A DNA stretch of 64,000 nucleotides from an uncultured Bacteroidia bacterium (GCA_938038735.1 CALHSW010000053.1:1-64000); one strand, 5' to 3'; counted from the first letter of the stretch, positions 34,922 through 43,396 are shown. Notes: generated from the sequence alone by a model not told the origin. Numbers and translations are program-made.

Positions 34922-34959
34922 AAAGTGCAATTGAACCTCTCTAGAAATATATTTTGGGG

Positions 34960-34967
34960 CAAAGGTA
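34960..34967 (-). promoter_or_regulatory. promoter core TAccTTTG for the T9SS cargo
   Basis: Minus-strand TACCTTTG, 38 bases before the ATG. Confidence 0.6.
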
Positions 34968-35012
34968 GAAAATTTAATGGTTAAAGGGGGGTGGGCGAAG
35001 GGAAGATCGAGG

Positions 35013-35035
35013 AGGACGATAGGAGTAATCGTCCT
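35013..35035. other. perfect hairpin between two divergent promoters
   Basis: aggacgat and atcgtcct form an 8-bp perfect inverted repeat around a 7-base loop. It lies between the promoter of the T9SS cargo (minus) and that of lnt (plus), outside both transcripts. It could be a regulator-binding site or an orphan terminator. Confidence 0.4.
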
Positions 35036-35099
35036 AATTCTTCATCTATTTTGCATATAAATTCGTGTATAGGCTAGGGAAAAAGCGCAAAATATGGAG

Positions 35100-35107
35100 T
35101 AACTTTG
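35100..35107 (+). promoter_or_regulatory. promoter core TAacTTTG for lnt
   Basis: TAACTTTG; transcription would begin near 35114, after the longest-frame start at 35065, so the ATG at 35134 is used. Confidence 0.6.
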
Positions 35108-35133
35108 CGGCGATGGAGAGAAGTAAAGAAGGT

Positions 35134-36771
35134 ATGAAGAGGTCGTTTGGAGTGGGCTTTGAGTGGCTATTGGCGATACTGGGCGGGGCAGTCCTATCGC
35201 TAGGCTGGACGCCGGGGTGGGGCTGGGCAGTGATGGTGGGCTGGGCGTTATGGGTGGAGATGCTGCGGCGCATGGCGGAGCGAGGAGCGAAGTTCTGGCG
35301 GGTGGTGGGGTGCTTCTACGTTGGCGCTGTGGTGTGGAATGTATTGTCAGTGTGGTGGATACAGGGGGCGACTGTAGGGGGAATGCTCGGCGCGGTTTTC
35401 GCCCTGAGCGCGGTCATGGTGCTAGCATTTTGGGGCGCGGAGGCGGTGTGGAGAAGGTTGGGGGGGCGTTTGGGGCGTATTTTCTTAGTGGCGGTGTGGT
35501 TATGGTTTGATTACTTTTTCCATAACGCCGAAATTTCGTGGCCCTGGTTAACGCTGGGCAATGCGTTCAGCCGGCAGACGTGGGCTGTACAGTGGTACGA
35601 GTGGACGGGGGCGTTGGGCGGTACGGCGTGGGTGTTGGTGGCGGCGTTAACGTTGCATTGGTTGGTGATGGGTGTTGTGGAGCGGGTGACGAGAAGGAGT
35701 CTGGCGTGGCGTGGCGTGGCGTTGACGATGGTGTTGGGAGTCCCCATCGCGGTGTCGTTCGTGGTGGCGCATGTTGAGGAGCGTCGCGCTGAGGGGGAAC
35801 CGGTGGAGGTGGTAGTAATCCAACCGAATATTGACCCCTACTCCGAGAAGTTTTCAGGGATGACAGCCATGGAGCAGGTGGCCCGTATCGATAGCTTGGC
35901 GCGGGCGGCCATCACGCCGGCGACGAAGCTTGTGCTTGTGCCGGAGACGGCGTTGACGAGGGATATTTGGGAGCATGAGGTGGCCTACGATGAGCAGGTG
36001 GAGCCCTTCCGGGCACTGTGTAGAGAGCATGGAGACTTGGTGGTGATGGTAGGGGCCTCCACGCTGCAAGGCTACATGCCGGGCGAGGCGAAGAGCAAAA
36101 CGGCGCGCAGAGGGTGGCGCGGGGAGTGGTGGTACGATGCCTATAATTCGGCGCTCCGCGTAGATAGCAGCATGCGGGTGGGCATCTACCACAAATCGAA
36201 GCTGGTGGTGGGCGTTGAGATGCTGCCGTACCCCGACAAGCTGAAGTTTCTAAGCGACTTGAGTATTGACCTCGGGGGCATGGTGGGGAGCCTAGGAACG
36301 CAGCCGGAGCGCAGCGTATTTTCCTTTGATGGTGGGGCAGTAGCCCCGATAATATGCTACGAATCTATCTTCGGGGAGTACGTTACGGAGTACGTGCGTA
36401 GGGGCGCCACGCTGCTGGGGGTGATAACCAACGATGGGTGGTGGGGCGATACGCCGGGCTATCGGCAGCACTTTAGCTATTCTCGGCTCCGGGCCATTGA
36501 GACCCGGCGCTACGTGGCCCGGTCTGCCAATACCGGCATCTCGGGCTTTATCTCCCCGCGGGGACAAGTCATCGCTACGCTAGGATGGGCTAAAATGGGG
36601 TGGCTTCGAGCAACCCTCCACCACCGCACCGAGGAAACCTTCTACGTGCGCTACGGCGATTACTTCGGACGCGTAGGGAAATTTGTGTCGATCCTCATTG
36701 CGCTGGTGGCATTGACCCGCTGGGGACAGGGGTGGTTAGATAAGAAAAAAGCGATACCTTCGCGTGGCTAA
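35134..36771 (+). CDS. lnt: apolipoprotein N-acyltransferase
   Basis: Lnt adds the third fatty acid to the N-terminal cysteine of lipoproteins in the inner membrane. The 545-residue protein has an N-terminal membrane part with six to seven helices (about residues 10-220) and a nitrilase-type periplasmic domain (about 230-500). The triad is present: Glu in LVLVPETALTRD (about 270), Lys in YHKSKLVVGVEMLPY (about 354) and Cys in APIICYESIFGEYV (about 408). NDGWWGDTPGYRQHF and RSANTGISGFI are further conserved blocks. A C-terminal helix closes it. Many lipoproteins in this window (9205, 24420, 39024, 45153) are potential substrates. Confidence 0.95.
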   Translation: MKRSFGVGFEWLLAILGGAVLSLGWTPGWGWAVMVGWALWVEMLRRMAERGAKFWRVVGCFYVGAVVWNVLSVWWIQGATVGGMLGAVFALSAVMVLAFWGAEAVWRRLGGRLGRIFLVAVWLWFDYFFHNAEISWPWLTLGNAFSRQTWAVQWYEWTGALGGTAWVLVAALTLHWLVMGVVERVTRRSLAWRGVALTMVLGVPIAVSFVVAHVEERRAEGEPVEVVVIQPNIDPYSEKFSGMTAMEQVARIDSLARAAITPATKLVLVPETALTRDIWEHEVAYDEQVEPFRALCREHGDLVVMVGASTLQGYMPGEAKSKTARRGWRGEWWYDAYNSALRVDSSMRVGIYHKSKLVVGVEMLPYPDKLKFLSDLSIDLGGMVGSLGTQPERSVFSFDGGAVAPIICYESIFGEYVTEYVRRGATLLGVITNDGWWGDTPGYRQHFSYSRLRAIETRRYVARSANTGISGFISPRGQVIATLGWAKMGWLRATLHHRTEETFYVRYGDYFGRVGKFVSILIALVALTRWGQGWLDKKKAIPSRG

Positions 36772-36797
36772 AGGTCTTGGGAGATTGTTTATAGCGC

Positions 36798-37820
36798 ATG
36801 GAGCGGACGCAGCGACATATAGAGTTGGATGGGATTGCCCCCTTAGAGTTTTACGGGGTAAACAACGCGAAGTATAATCGGCTTGTCTCCAATTTTACAG
36901 ACCTCCGCATCGCGGCGCGCGATACGGAGATACACGTTGAGGGCCCCGAGGAATCTGTGGAGCGATTCTGTGCCCTGCTTGAACAGCTGCTGACGTACTA
37001 TCAGCGGGCTGGGCGTGTCGACATGCCCTACCTAGAAGCGTTGCTCCATGGGGAGGCGGTGCAAGAGGTGCAGCCCGCGAAGGGGAGCGAACATGCCATC
37101 GTTTTTGGCCCGAGGGGAAAGGTGGTTTACGCCCGCACCCCGCATCAACAGGAGCTTGTGGAGCAGTGCGCGGCCAACGATTTGGTCTTTGCCATAGGCG
37201 CAGCGGGGTCGGGCAAAACCTACACCGCCATCGCGCTGGCCGTCAAGGCGTTGAAGAGCAAGGCGGTGCGCCGTATCATTTTAACGCGACCGGCGGTAGA
37301 GGCGGGGGAGCGGCTCGGATTCCTGCCGGGCGATCTTAAGGAGAAGCTTGATCCCTACCTGCAGCCGCTCTACGATGCGCTCAACGATATGCTTCCGCCG
37401 AAGCTGTTGACTAACAAGCTTGAGGACGGAACGATACAGATAGCACCTTTGGCCTACATGCGTGGGCGTACGCTTGATAATGCTTTTGTTATTCTGGACG
37501 AGGCGCAGAATGCGACGCGCAACCAAATGAAGATGTTTTTGACCCGCATGGGGCGTAATGCGAAGTTTGTAGTTACGGGCGACGCCACGCAAATTGACCT
37601 ACCAGCCCCGCAGCAATCGGGCCTCCTCTACTCCGTGGAGCTTATGAGAGACATCAAGGGCATTGCGGTGGTGGAGTTCACCAAGGTTGATATCGTGCGC
37701 CACGAGCTGGTGTCAAAGATTGTGAGGGCTTTCGACGAGGCGCAGGCCAAGGATCAGGAGGAGAGGGGTCAACGAGAAAAGCATAGGCGAGAAGAGATAG
37801 AAAATAGAGAGGACATATGA
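36798..37820 (+). CDS. phoH: PhoH family protein
   Basis: A 340-residue cytoplasmic ATPase of the PhoH type, linked to RNA metabolism and stress. An N-terminal small domain (about residues 1-90) precedes the ATPase: Walker A GAAGSGKTYTA (about 133-143), LTRPAVEAGERLGFLPGDLK, Walker B FVILDEAQNATRNQMK (about 229-244) and VTGDATQIDLP. The C-terminus is a charged tail. The purC gene starts inside its stop codon (ATGA), so the two are translated together; the functional reason is not evident. Confidence 0.95.
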   Translation: MERTQRHIELDGIAPLEFYGVNNAKYNRLVSNFTDLRIAARDTEIHVEGPEESVERFCALLEQLLTYYQRAGRVDMPYLEALLHGEAVQEVQPAKGSEHAIVFGPRGKVVYARTPHQQELVEQCAANDLVFAIGAAGSGKTYTAIALAVKALKSKAVRRIILTRPAVEAGERLGFLPGDLKEKLDPYLQPLYDALNDMLPPKLLTNKLEDGTIQIAPLAYMRGRTLDNAFVILDEAQNATRNQMKMFLTRMGRNAKFVVTGDATQIDLPAPQQSGLLYSVELMRDIKGIAVVEFTKVDIVRHELVSKIVRAFDEAQAKDQEERGQREKHRREEIENREDI

Positions 37821-38764
37821 GCAAGTCAGTAGTTAAAACGGATTACCACTTCCCCGATCAGCGGAAGGTGTATCATGGCAAGGTGCGCGATGCGTACTTC
37901 TTGGGCGATGATAAGTTGGTGATGGTGGTTACCGATCGTATATCGGCGTTTGACGTGGTGCTGCCATGGGGAATACCGCAGAAGGGGGCGGTGCTAAACC
38001 AAATAGCGTCAGAGTTTCTCGACGCGACGCGGGACATTGTGCCTAATTGGAAGTTGGCATCGCCGCACCCGATGGTGACGGTGGGGCTGCAGTGCGATCC
38101 CTACCCTGTGGAGATGGTGGTGCGCGGCTACCTTAGCGGGCATGCGTGGCGCGAGTACGCCGCGGGCAAACGGGAGCTGTGCGGCGAGAAGCTACCCGAT
38201 GGGCTAAAGGAGAACGACAAGCTCCCGCAGCCAGTCATCACCCCCACCACGAAGGCCATCGAGGGGCATGATGAGGATATTTCGGGCGCAGAGATCGTGG
38301 CGCAGGGGCTAGTGCCGCAGAAGGAGTACGATGAGCTGGCCCGCTACACCCTTGCCCTATTCAAGCGCGGGAGCGAAATCGCGGAGCAGCGAGGGCTGAT
38401 ACTCGTTGATACGAAGTACGAGTTCGGTCGCTACAATGGCAGGGTCTACCTCATTGACGAGATTCATACGCCCGACTCTTCCCGCTACTTCTACAAGGAG
38501 GGGTACGCCGAGCGGCAGAAAAAGGGCGAACCGCAGCGCCAGCTCTCCAAGGAGTTTGTGCGGCAGTGGCTCATAGAACAGGGCTTCCAGGGGCGCGATG
38601 GGGATAAAATCCCTACGTTAACCGCGGAGAAGGAGCGTGAGGTAACGGATCGCTACATAGAGCTTTACGAGCACGTGCTGGGCAAAAAGTTTTCGCGGGT
38701 TGAGGAGAGCGACGTGGTGAAGGGGATAGAGCAGGCCGTAAGGCACTACTTGGAGGGCAAGTAA
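37817..38764 (+). CDS. purC: phosphoribosylaminoimidazole-succinocarboxamide synthase
   Basis: PurC joins CAIR and aspartate in purine synthesis, using ATP. The 315-residue length is that of the longer Bacteroidota/eukaryote-like form. Visible blocks are YHGKVRDAYFLGDDKLVMVV (ATP-binding start), TDRISAFDVVLPWGIPQKG, MVVRGYLSGHAWREYAAGK, TTKAIEGHDEDIS, LILVDTKYEFGR and IDEIHTPDSSRYF. The start codon overlaps the phoH stop. A hairpin terminator follows about 200 bases downstream (38962). Confidence 0.97.
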   Translation: MSKSVVKTDYHFPDQRKVYHGKVRDAYFLGDDKLVMVVTDRISAFDVVLPWGIPQKGAVLNQIASEFLDATRDIVPNWKLASPHPMVTVGLQCDPYPVEMVVRGYLSGHAWREYAAGKRELCGEKLPDGLKENDKLPQPVITPTTKAIEGHDEDISGAEIVAQGLVPQKEYDELARYTLALFKRGSEIAEQRGLILVDTKYEFGRYNGRVYLIDEIHTPDSSRYFYKEGYAERQKKGEPQRQLSKEFVRQWLIEQGFQGRDGDKIPTLTAEKEREVTDRYIELYEHVLGKKFSRVEESDVVKGIEQAVRHYLEGK

Positions 38765-38961
38765 AGGCATGGGAGGCTGTTGCAGGAAGGAGCTTACGTC
38801 GGTTACCTTTACGGTAGCGGTGCGGTTCGGTATGTTAGCACATTCTTCGCGCAATCAGTCCCAGTGCCTAGTACCCTATCCTTTCTGCGAGGTTTCTAGG
38901 ATTTTGCAAAAGGATGACAGCCTCTAAAGGGTAGCTTACTCTTTAAGAGTCAACGGAATGC

Positions 38962-39002
38962 ATAGGGGGTGCATGGCGAACAGTCATGTACCCCCTATTT
39001 TT
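38962..39002 (+). terminator. rho-independent terminator downstream of purC
   Basis: A 14-bp stem with one G-T pair (atagggggtgcatg with catgtaccccctat) around a 9-base loop, followed by tttttg on +. It lies before the convergent porW-like gene and may stop both transcripts. The 197 bases between purC and the hairpin show nothing else. Confidence 0.75.
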
Positions 39003-39023
39003 GTGCTATTAGCTTTTAGCCTA

Positions 39024-41699
39024 CTATTTTTCTGTAAAGGGTTGGCGGCGGTAGAAGTTGAGGTAGCCGGAGAAGCTCTTCTGCTCCACCATGGTGCTAA
39101 AGTTTTCTGGCGAGATGGGCATCACCGTCAGCTTGACCCCCTCGATGGGTTGCTCCTTCTCCAGGGCTCTTGCGAAAGCCCTTGCGGAGGCTTCATTCTC
39201 GAAGGTTTTCACGGTGAGCAGCATCGTATTCTCATTGAGCATGGAGTCGTACACCTCAAGGTTGAGGTCTACGTTCCAATCCACGCAGAAGGTGATGAGG
39301 CTGAATTTCTGTTCCTGAATTTTTCCACCGGCTGGGAGCGCCGCGGCTACCCAGAATTCGCCCTTGCTTACCGTGTAGGCGGCGTTGCTTATCGTATCCG
39401 TAAGAGTTTCGGCTAGCGTTGCGGGCGAGTCGAGCTGGGGTTGCTGTACCTCCAGCCGCTGCGCAGCGGCGAGTACATCCTGCGCGTAGCGGGCTTGCGG
39501 CGTGTTGCTTCGCTTGGCAGCAAAGGCCTTCACGGCTTCCAGTTGCTCCGCATCGCCAGGGGCATTGCCCGAGGCCAACGCTTGCAGTAGCTCGAACCGC
39601 ACGGAGAATTCCCCCCCTCGGCTCTCGGCAATGCCCTGCTCGGCGAGCTGCTTGGCTACAGTGCGCTTGTCATTGTGGAGCGCCATCAGCGCAGAGTCGT
39701 ACAGCCGCTCAAAGCGCGCGCTTTGGGCTAGTGCATTCTGCACGTAGTTCGGATCGGTGAGGCGGCGGGCGTAGGTGCTTTCAGGGTATCTCTGTTGCAG
39801 CTTGCCGCGCAGCTGATCCATGCTGGCTGGGAGCTGCCCCTCCTGCGCGGCGAGGTAGGCAAGGTAGAGCGATTCGGGCGCATCGCCGGTGTTGGGGAAT
39901 CGGTTGGCACCCGCCTCGTAGCTTTCAATGGCTTCGGGGTAAGCCTTGAGGTCGTAGCGGTAGACATCGCCCATCTGCCGGTAGCTCCGTGCAATGCGGG
40001 CGTTTGAAACCATTAGGAGCGAATCGTTGGAGGGAAGGTCCTGCAGATAGAACTCCCGCTTCTTCGTGTCGGTTTCCCGGGTGCTGTCCGCGGCATTCTT
40101 CTCGGTTTCATCGCCCGCCCCAGCAAAGCTATCCTGTTTATTCTTCCTCCTCCAATTGTCCTCCAGCTTGCGGGACCCCCAGCGTAGCTTGAAGTCGGTA
40201 CGCCCGAAGCTGACGGTGGATGGATTATCGAAGTACCATCCGCTGCCGCCCTGGCTTTGGCTACGGGAATTGCCACCCCCCATGCCGCGGTATTGGTTCT
40301 GCATAGCGAATTGCCTATCGCGTTGCTCTTTTTCGGCATCGAGCTTTTGGAGTCGCTCCTCCTCCTTCACCCCCTCGATAATGCCGTCGATGAGCTTTAG
40401 CTGCTCCTCTTTCGGCATGGCGGCGATACGCTGCAGGCTGTCCTCATGCGCCACGGTTTTCGCAGCTTCACCGAGTCGCCCCAGTGCTAGCCCCTTGGTT
40501 TGCAACGCATCGTAGTTGGCGTAGGTGGAGGGGAGCGCCGATAGGGCGCTGTCGTAGAATTGTGCCGCAACGAGGTACTCCTCCTTGTCGAGGTGGTAGT
40601 TTGCGATGCGGAGGAAGGCAACACCCTTCTGTAGCTCGTTGGACGAGTTTGCCGCGGCCGACTTTTGGAAGTAATCCATGGCTTTCGCGGTGTCGCCGCC
40701 CGCGAGCGAAACCTCGCCTAGGGCGTAGTAAATCTGGTTGTAGTAGTCGATGTTCTTCTCATCGCGGAGCATCTTTTCAAGGCCTTTGGCTTTGCCGCCT
40801 CCCTTGATTTGGGCGTTGAGGGCGATGCGTTTCACCTTGGCGTTGAAGCTCATTTCGTAGCTATTAGCCCTTTTGGCCACCGTGGCGTACTCCTTGCTTG
40901 CTTTCTGTAGGTGGCCCATACTCTCGTACAGCGCGGCCAAGGCCATGCGGCAGCGGGTGCGCTCATCGCCCCGTTTGGCGTATTCTAGGGCTGTTTCCCC
41001 GTAGCGTATCGCCCGCTCGTACTGTCCCATCGATACGAGGAGGTCTGCGTATATGCCCGCGTAGAGGTATTTGGTACGCTTCGACTTGGGCCTATTGGGA
41101 GCAGCATTAAGGGCGGCCATCCGTTCCACGGCCGAGAGGGTGTCGCCGCTTAGGGCGCTGAGTCGCGCCTGCCAAAGCTGTGCCTCCCAGCCCTCCTCGC
41201 TCTCCTTGAACTGCCGCGCGGCGAACTCAAGGGCCTGCTGGCTCAGCTCCTGCTCCGCGCTCCATAGTCGAGCTTTCCCCATGAGGAGCCAGGCGCGGCG
41301 CGCCCAGGGATTGAACTCGTTTTGCTTCTGGAAGGCAGCCTCCTTCTCGGAGAGCTGGCCGCTCTTGTTTTCGGGTTTTACGGTGATGCTGTGGAGCCGT
41401 ATGAGCGCGGCGCATTTCTCTACGGCCCTATCCATGTCGCCGCCGCACTCCGTTGCGGCCTCGGGAAGCCCCGGGAGCACGAATGGGAGGGGGCGAGTGT
41501 AGTCAAGGTGAACCTTGGTGGTGGCGGAGTAAACCCCCGCATCGTAGGCTTGCTTTGCGTTAAAGTAGAAGTTGTAGCGCGCCGTCATGCTATGGTAGGC
41601 GCGGGTCATGGGCGTATTTCGCCTCGTGCTACACGCAGAGACTGCTGCCGCAAAGAGCAGCAACAGCACGGCGTATGATATTTTGTTTCGTTGTTTCAA
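39024..41699 (-). CDS. porW: T9SS lipoprotein PorW/SprE-like, TPR-rich
   Basis: A large (891 residues) lipoprotein of the type IX secretion system, needed for the system's energised work and, in gliders, for motility. The signal peptide ends AAAVSACSTRRNT (lipobox SAC). It is followed by the conserved opening TRAYHSMTARYNFYFNAKQA, many helical TPR-like repeats (about residues 90-440), a charged linker (EEERLQKLDAEKEQRDRQ), and a C-terminal half with more TPRs (SYRQMGDVYRYDLKAYPEAI). The last about 90 residues form a small alpha/beta domain (FSGYLNFYRRQPF at the end). No ATG gives the signal peptide: a TTG at 41699 does, and the promoter core at 41723 rules out the longer frame. Confidence 0.85.
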   Translation of the reverse strand: MKQRNKISYAVLLLLFAAAVSACSTRRNTPMTRAYHSMTARYNFYFNAKQAYDAGVYSATTKVHLDYTRPLPFVLPGLPEAATECGGDMDRAVEKCAALIRLHSITVKPENKSGQLSEKEAAFQKQNEFNPWARRAWLLMGKARLWSAEQELSQQALEFAARQFKESEEGWEAQLWQARLSALSGDTLSAVERMAALNAAPNRPKSKRTKYLYAGIYADLLVSMGQYERAIRYGETALEYAKRGDERTRCRMALAALYESMGHLQKASKEYATVAKRANSYEMSFNAKVKRIALNAQIKGGGKAKGLEKMLRDEKNIDYYNQIYYALGEVSLAGGDTAKAMDYFQKSAAANSSNELQKGVAFLRIANYHLDKEEYLVAAQFYDSALSALPSTYANYDALQTKGLALGRLGEAAKTVAHEDSLQRIAAMPKEEQLKLIDGIIEGVKEEERLQKLDAEKEQRDRQFAMQNQYRGMGGGNSRSQSQGGSGWYFDNPSTVSFGRTDFKLRWGSRKLEDNWRRKNKQDSFAGAGDETEKNAADSTRETDTKKREFYLQDLPSNDSLLMVSNARIARSYRQMGDVYRYDLKAYPEAIESYEAGANRFPNTGDAPESLYLAYLAAQEGQLPASMDQLRGKLQQRYPESTYARRLTDPNYVQNALAQSARFERLYDSALMALHNDKRTVAKQLAEQGIAESRGGEFSVRFELLQALASGNAPGDAEQLEAVKAFAAKRSNTPQARYAQDVLAAAQRLEVQQPQLDSPATLAETLTDTISNAAYTVSKGEFWVAAALPAGGKIQEQKFSLITFCVDWNVDLNLEVYDSMLNENTMLLTVKTFENEASARAFARALEKEQPIEGVKLTVMPISPENFSTMVEQKSFSGYLNFYRRQPFTEK

Positions 41700-41722
41700 C
41701 GTTTGGCCCAAAAGGTAATGCG

Positions 41723-41730
41723 CAAAGGTA
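41723..41730 (-). promoter_or_regulatory. promoter core TAccTTTG for the porW-like gene
   Basis: Minus-strand TACCTTTG, 23 bases before the inferred TTG start; it defines that start. Confidence 0.6.
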
Positions 41731-41893
41731 TGAAATTTCGTGGAGAGCGTACGCGGAGGAGGCAAGAAGCCTTCGTGGATCCGTAAGGGTGCGAATTGTT
41801 TGTAAATAGTTGTGAAGAAGCGTACTGTGAAGGGAGTAGAGCCTAATGGCTGTGCGTCTACACAGCTTCATATTGGGTGGTACCAAAGCCGTA

Positions 41894-41962
41894 CCCCCTT
41901 CGCATCAAATTCGGATTTCTCCGGAGAAATCCGAATTTGATGCGAATTTGATGCGAAGGGGG
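41894..41962. repeat. palindrome copy 2, with an 11-bp duplication in one arm
   Basis: Positions 41901-41944 repeat the 44-bp palindrome of positions 1-44 exactly. Here gaatttgatgc occurs twice in direct orientation (41933-41943 and 41944-41954). If one duplicate is left out, the palindrome grows to 58 bp with ccccctt (41894-41900) and aaggggg (41956-41962) as outer arms. The duplication breaks the symmetry and looks like slippage or a replication error at the hairpin. Confidence 0.9.
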
Positions 41963-42014
41963 TTGGAGTTTGATACGGTGCTACTGTTGGTACGGGTTTT
42001 ATGGAATGGGGCAG

Positions 42015-42050
42015 AACAAATTGGTGTCATACTGCCAATTTGTTTTTTTT
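42015..42050 (+). terminator. orphan rho-independent terminator
   Basis: aacaaattgg and ccaatttgtt form a perfect 10-bp stem around a 10-base loop, followed at once by a run of T (to 42050). It works only on +, yet no + strand gene lies between the divergent porW-like promoter and this site. It may end an unannotated small RNA or be a remnant. Confidence 0.8.
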
Positions 42051-42160
42051 GTCATTTATTTTTTCTACGTCTGCGGTAACTAATGAGAGGTTGAGCGGGA
42101 AGTGGGGTTTGTCCTAGAATTTGTTCCATTGTTACGTGACGGTTATCAAATAATGGGAGG

Positions 42161-42583
42161 ATGGGTGTGAGTGCTTTTTTGAGACTAACGATAGAGCGTA
42201 TCCTGTTTTACGCGATGGTAGCGATTATGCTCTTGGTGCGTTTTGTGCCATCGGCGCATTGCTCCGCGCTGGCGTGCACATTGGTGGCGTTGGCGTTCCT
42301 CTATGCCGTGGGGGCGTGGTGGCTGCTTCGTAGGCAAGGGGTTTGGGGCTTTTTTCAACCCTTTATCATTGGCTGGTTTGGTTCTCAAGTGCCATTCCTA
42401 TGGGGGATGCGCATTGCGGGGTGGATTGGAGAGGCGCCGATGCTGATGGCGATTGCTACTTGCGTTGCCACGTGGATTGTGGCAGCATGGGCAGAAAGAA
42501 AGGTGGACAACGGCCTTACGCTGCGTTTCGTATCGGTGCGTATGGGGCTTTTTATCCTTTGCGGGGTATTCTTCATAGTATAG
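42161..42583 (+). CDS. small integral membrane protein of unknown function
   Basis: A 140-residue, strongly hydrophobic protein with four predicted helices (about residues 12-30, 36-55, 62-85 and 90-108, with a further one at the C-terminus 125-139). It begins with ATG directly after gggagg and is followed 37 bases later by a terminator, which supports it as a real gene. No family was recognised. A small integral membrane protein could be a holin-like, SMR-like or regulatory protein; none of these is shown by a motif. Confidence 0.55.
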   Translation: MGVSAFLRLTIERILFYAMVAIMLLVRFVPSAHCSALACTLVALAFLYAVGAWWLLRRQGVWGFFQPFIIGWFGSQVPFLWGMRIAGWIGEAPMLMAIATCVATWIVAAWAERKVDNGLTLRFVSVRMGLFILCGVFFIV

Positions 42584-42619
42584 CGTGGCGGTGGCTCTGT
42601 TGCAGTTGATTTAGTGACG

Positions 42620-42656
42620 GCCGAGGGTCTTCATGGAGGGCTCTCGGCTTTTATTT
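42620..42656 (+). terminator. rho-independent terminator
   Basis: gccgag and ctcggc pair across an internal loop, with tttatttt after it; positioned just after the small membrane-protein gene. Confidence 0.65.
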
Positions 42657-42804
42657 TGCACTGCGTGGCTACGTTCCTTCTTTAGGTCTAGTGCGCCTAT
42701 TCCCACAAAAAATGAATGTCATGAAAACTGATCTAAAATATTGGTTTTTAAGGTTTTATTGTCATTTACTTCTTGCACACGGCGATGGAATATGGTGGAA
42801 AAAG

Positions 42805-42835
42805 TTGCACGGATGGTTTTTTGTACCTACCTTTG
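42805..42835 (+). promoter_or_regulatory. promoter TTG / TAccTTTG for tRNA-Glu
   Basis: TTG at 42805-42807 and TACCTTTG at 42828-42835, 20 bases apart, about 33 bases before the tRNA. Confidence 0.75.
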
Positions 42836-42867
42836 CACTCGGTTTTAGGGTTATTGCTGTTTTGGAT

Positions 42868-42939
42868 GGCCTCTTCGTCTAACGGTTAGGACGTCAGATT
42901 CTCATTCTGAAAATAGGAGTTCGATTCTCCTAGAGGCTA
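42868..42939 (+). tRNA. tRNA-Glu (CUC anticodon)
   Basis: A cloverleaf folds with acceptor GGCCTCT/AGAGGCT, D-arm CGTCTAACGGTTAGGACG, anticodon stem TCAGA/TCTGA around TTCTCAT (anticodon CTC, reading GAG), TPsiC arm TAGGAGTTCGATTCTCCTA and discriminator A. The first acceptor pair would be G-U. CCA is not encoded. GAG codons are very common in genes of this window, fitting a dedicated CUC isoacceptor. Confidence 0.92.
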
Positions 42940-42946
42940 CGAGAGA

Positions 42947-42985
42947 AAGGGTCGGGGCGGTGGTGCGCTGTTGACCCTTCCTTTT
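42947..42985 (+). terminator. terminator of the tRNA-Glu transcript
   Basis: aagggtc (42947-42953) pairs with gaccctt (42973-42979), then cctttttgg. Confidence 0.7.
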
Positions 42986-43016
42986 TGGTAGAATTTGGGT
43001 AGGGGGAGATGGTGTA

Positions 43017-43382
43017 GTGCTAGAGAATGCTGAAGCCATACTGACGGAGAGATACGCACAGTTCGCTGGACGGGCAGGTTTCGCCGAGTGGTGGATGTGG
43101 CTGCTGTTCTCTTTCGGCGTGAAGCTGGTAGTGGGTGCGGTGCTTAGGCTGTTTCCATTCAGCAATGCGGTGTTTGGCGTGGTGATGGCTCTAGTGGAGG
43201 TAGGGTTGCTGTTGCCGAGCCTAGCGGTTGCGGTGAGGCGGCTTCACGATGTGGGCAGGGGCGGCGGATGGGTATCCTTACTGTTGGTGCCCGTGGTTGG
43301 CTGGGTTTGGCTCTTCGTTCTGCTCGTGCAACCGGGAGAGGCGGGGGCGAATCGATTTGGTGGAGTAGATGTACTAAGTTAA
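43017..43382 (+). CDS. DUF805-family membrane protein, copy 1
   Basis: A 121-residue membrane protein of the DUF805 family, with four hydrophobic segments. The family signature is seen in YAQFAGRAGFAEWWMW (about residues 13-28) and VAVRRLHDVGRGGGW (about 75-89), followed by VPVVGWVWLFVLLVQPGEAG. Function of the family is not established. The start is GTG; the only nearby ATG is out of frame. A paralogue follows 14 bases downstream. Confidence 0.85.
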   Translation: MLENAEAILTERYAQFAGRAGFAEWWMWLLFSFGVKLVVGAVLRLFPFSNAVFGVVMALVEVGLLLPSLAVAVRRLHDVGRGGGWVSLLLVPVVGWVWLFVLLVQPGEAGANRFGGVDVLS

Positions 43383-43396
43383 AAAGGAGGCTAGTT

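Larger units (their letters stand above)
41731..42160. other. intergenic region with palindrome copy 2 and an orphan terminator
   Basis: No protein gene is supported. The region carries the second palindrome copy and a strong + strand terminator (see both). No convincing + strand TAnnTTTG promoter is present; the nearest is TACTGTTG at 41982-41989 (one mismatch), which would allow only a very short transcript. Confidence 0.55.
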
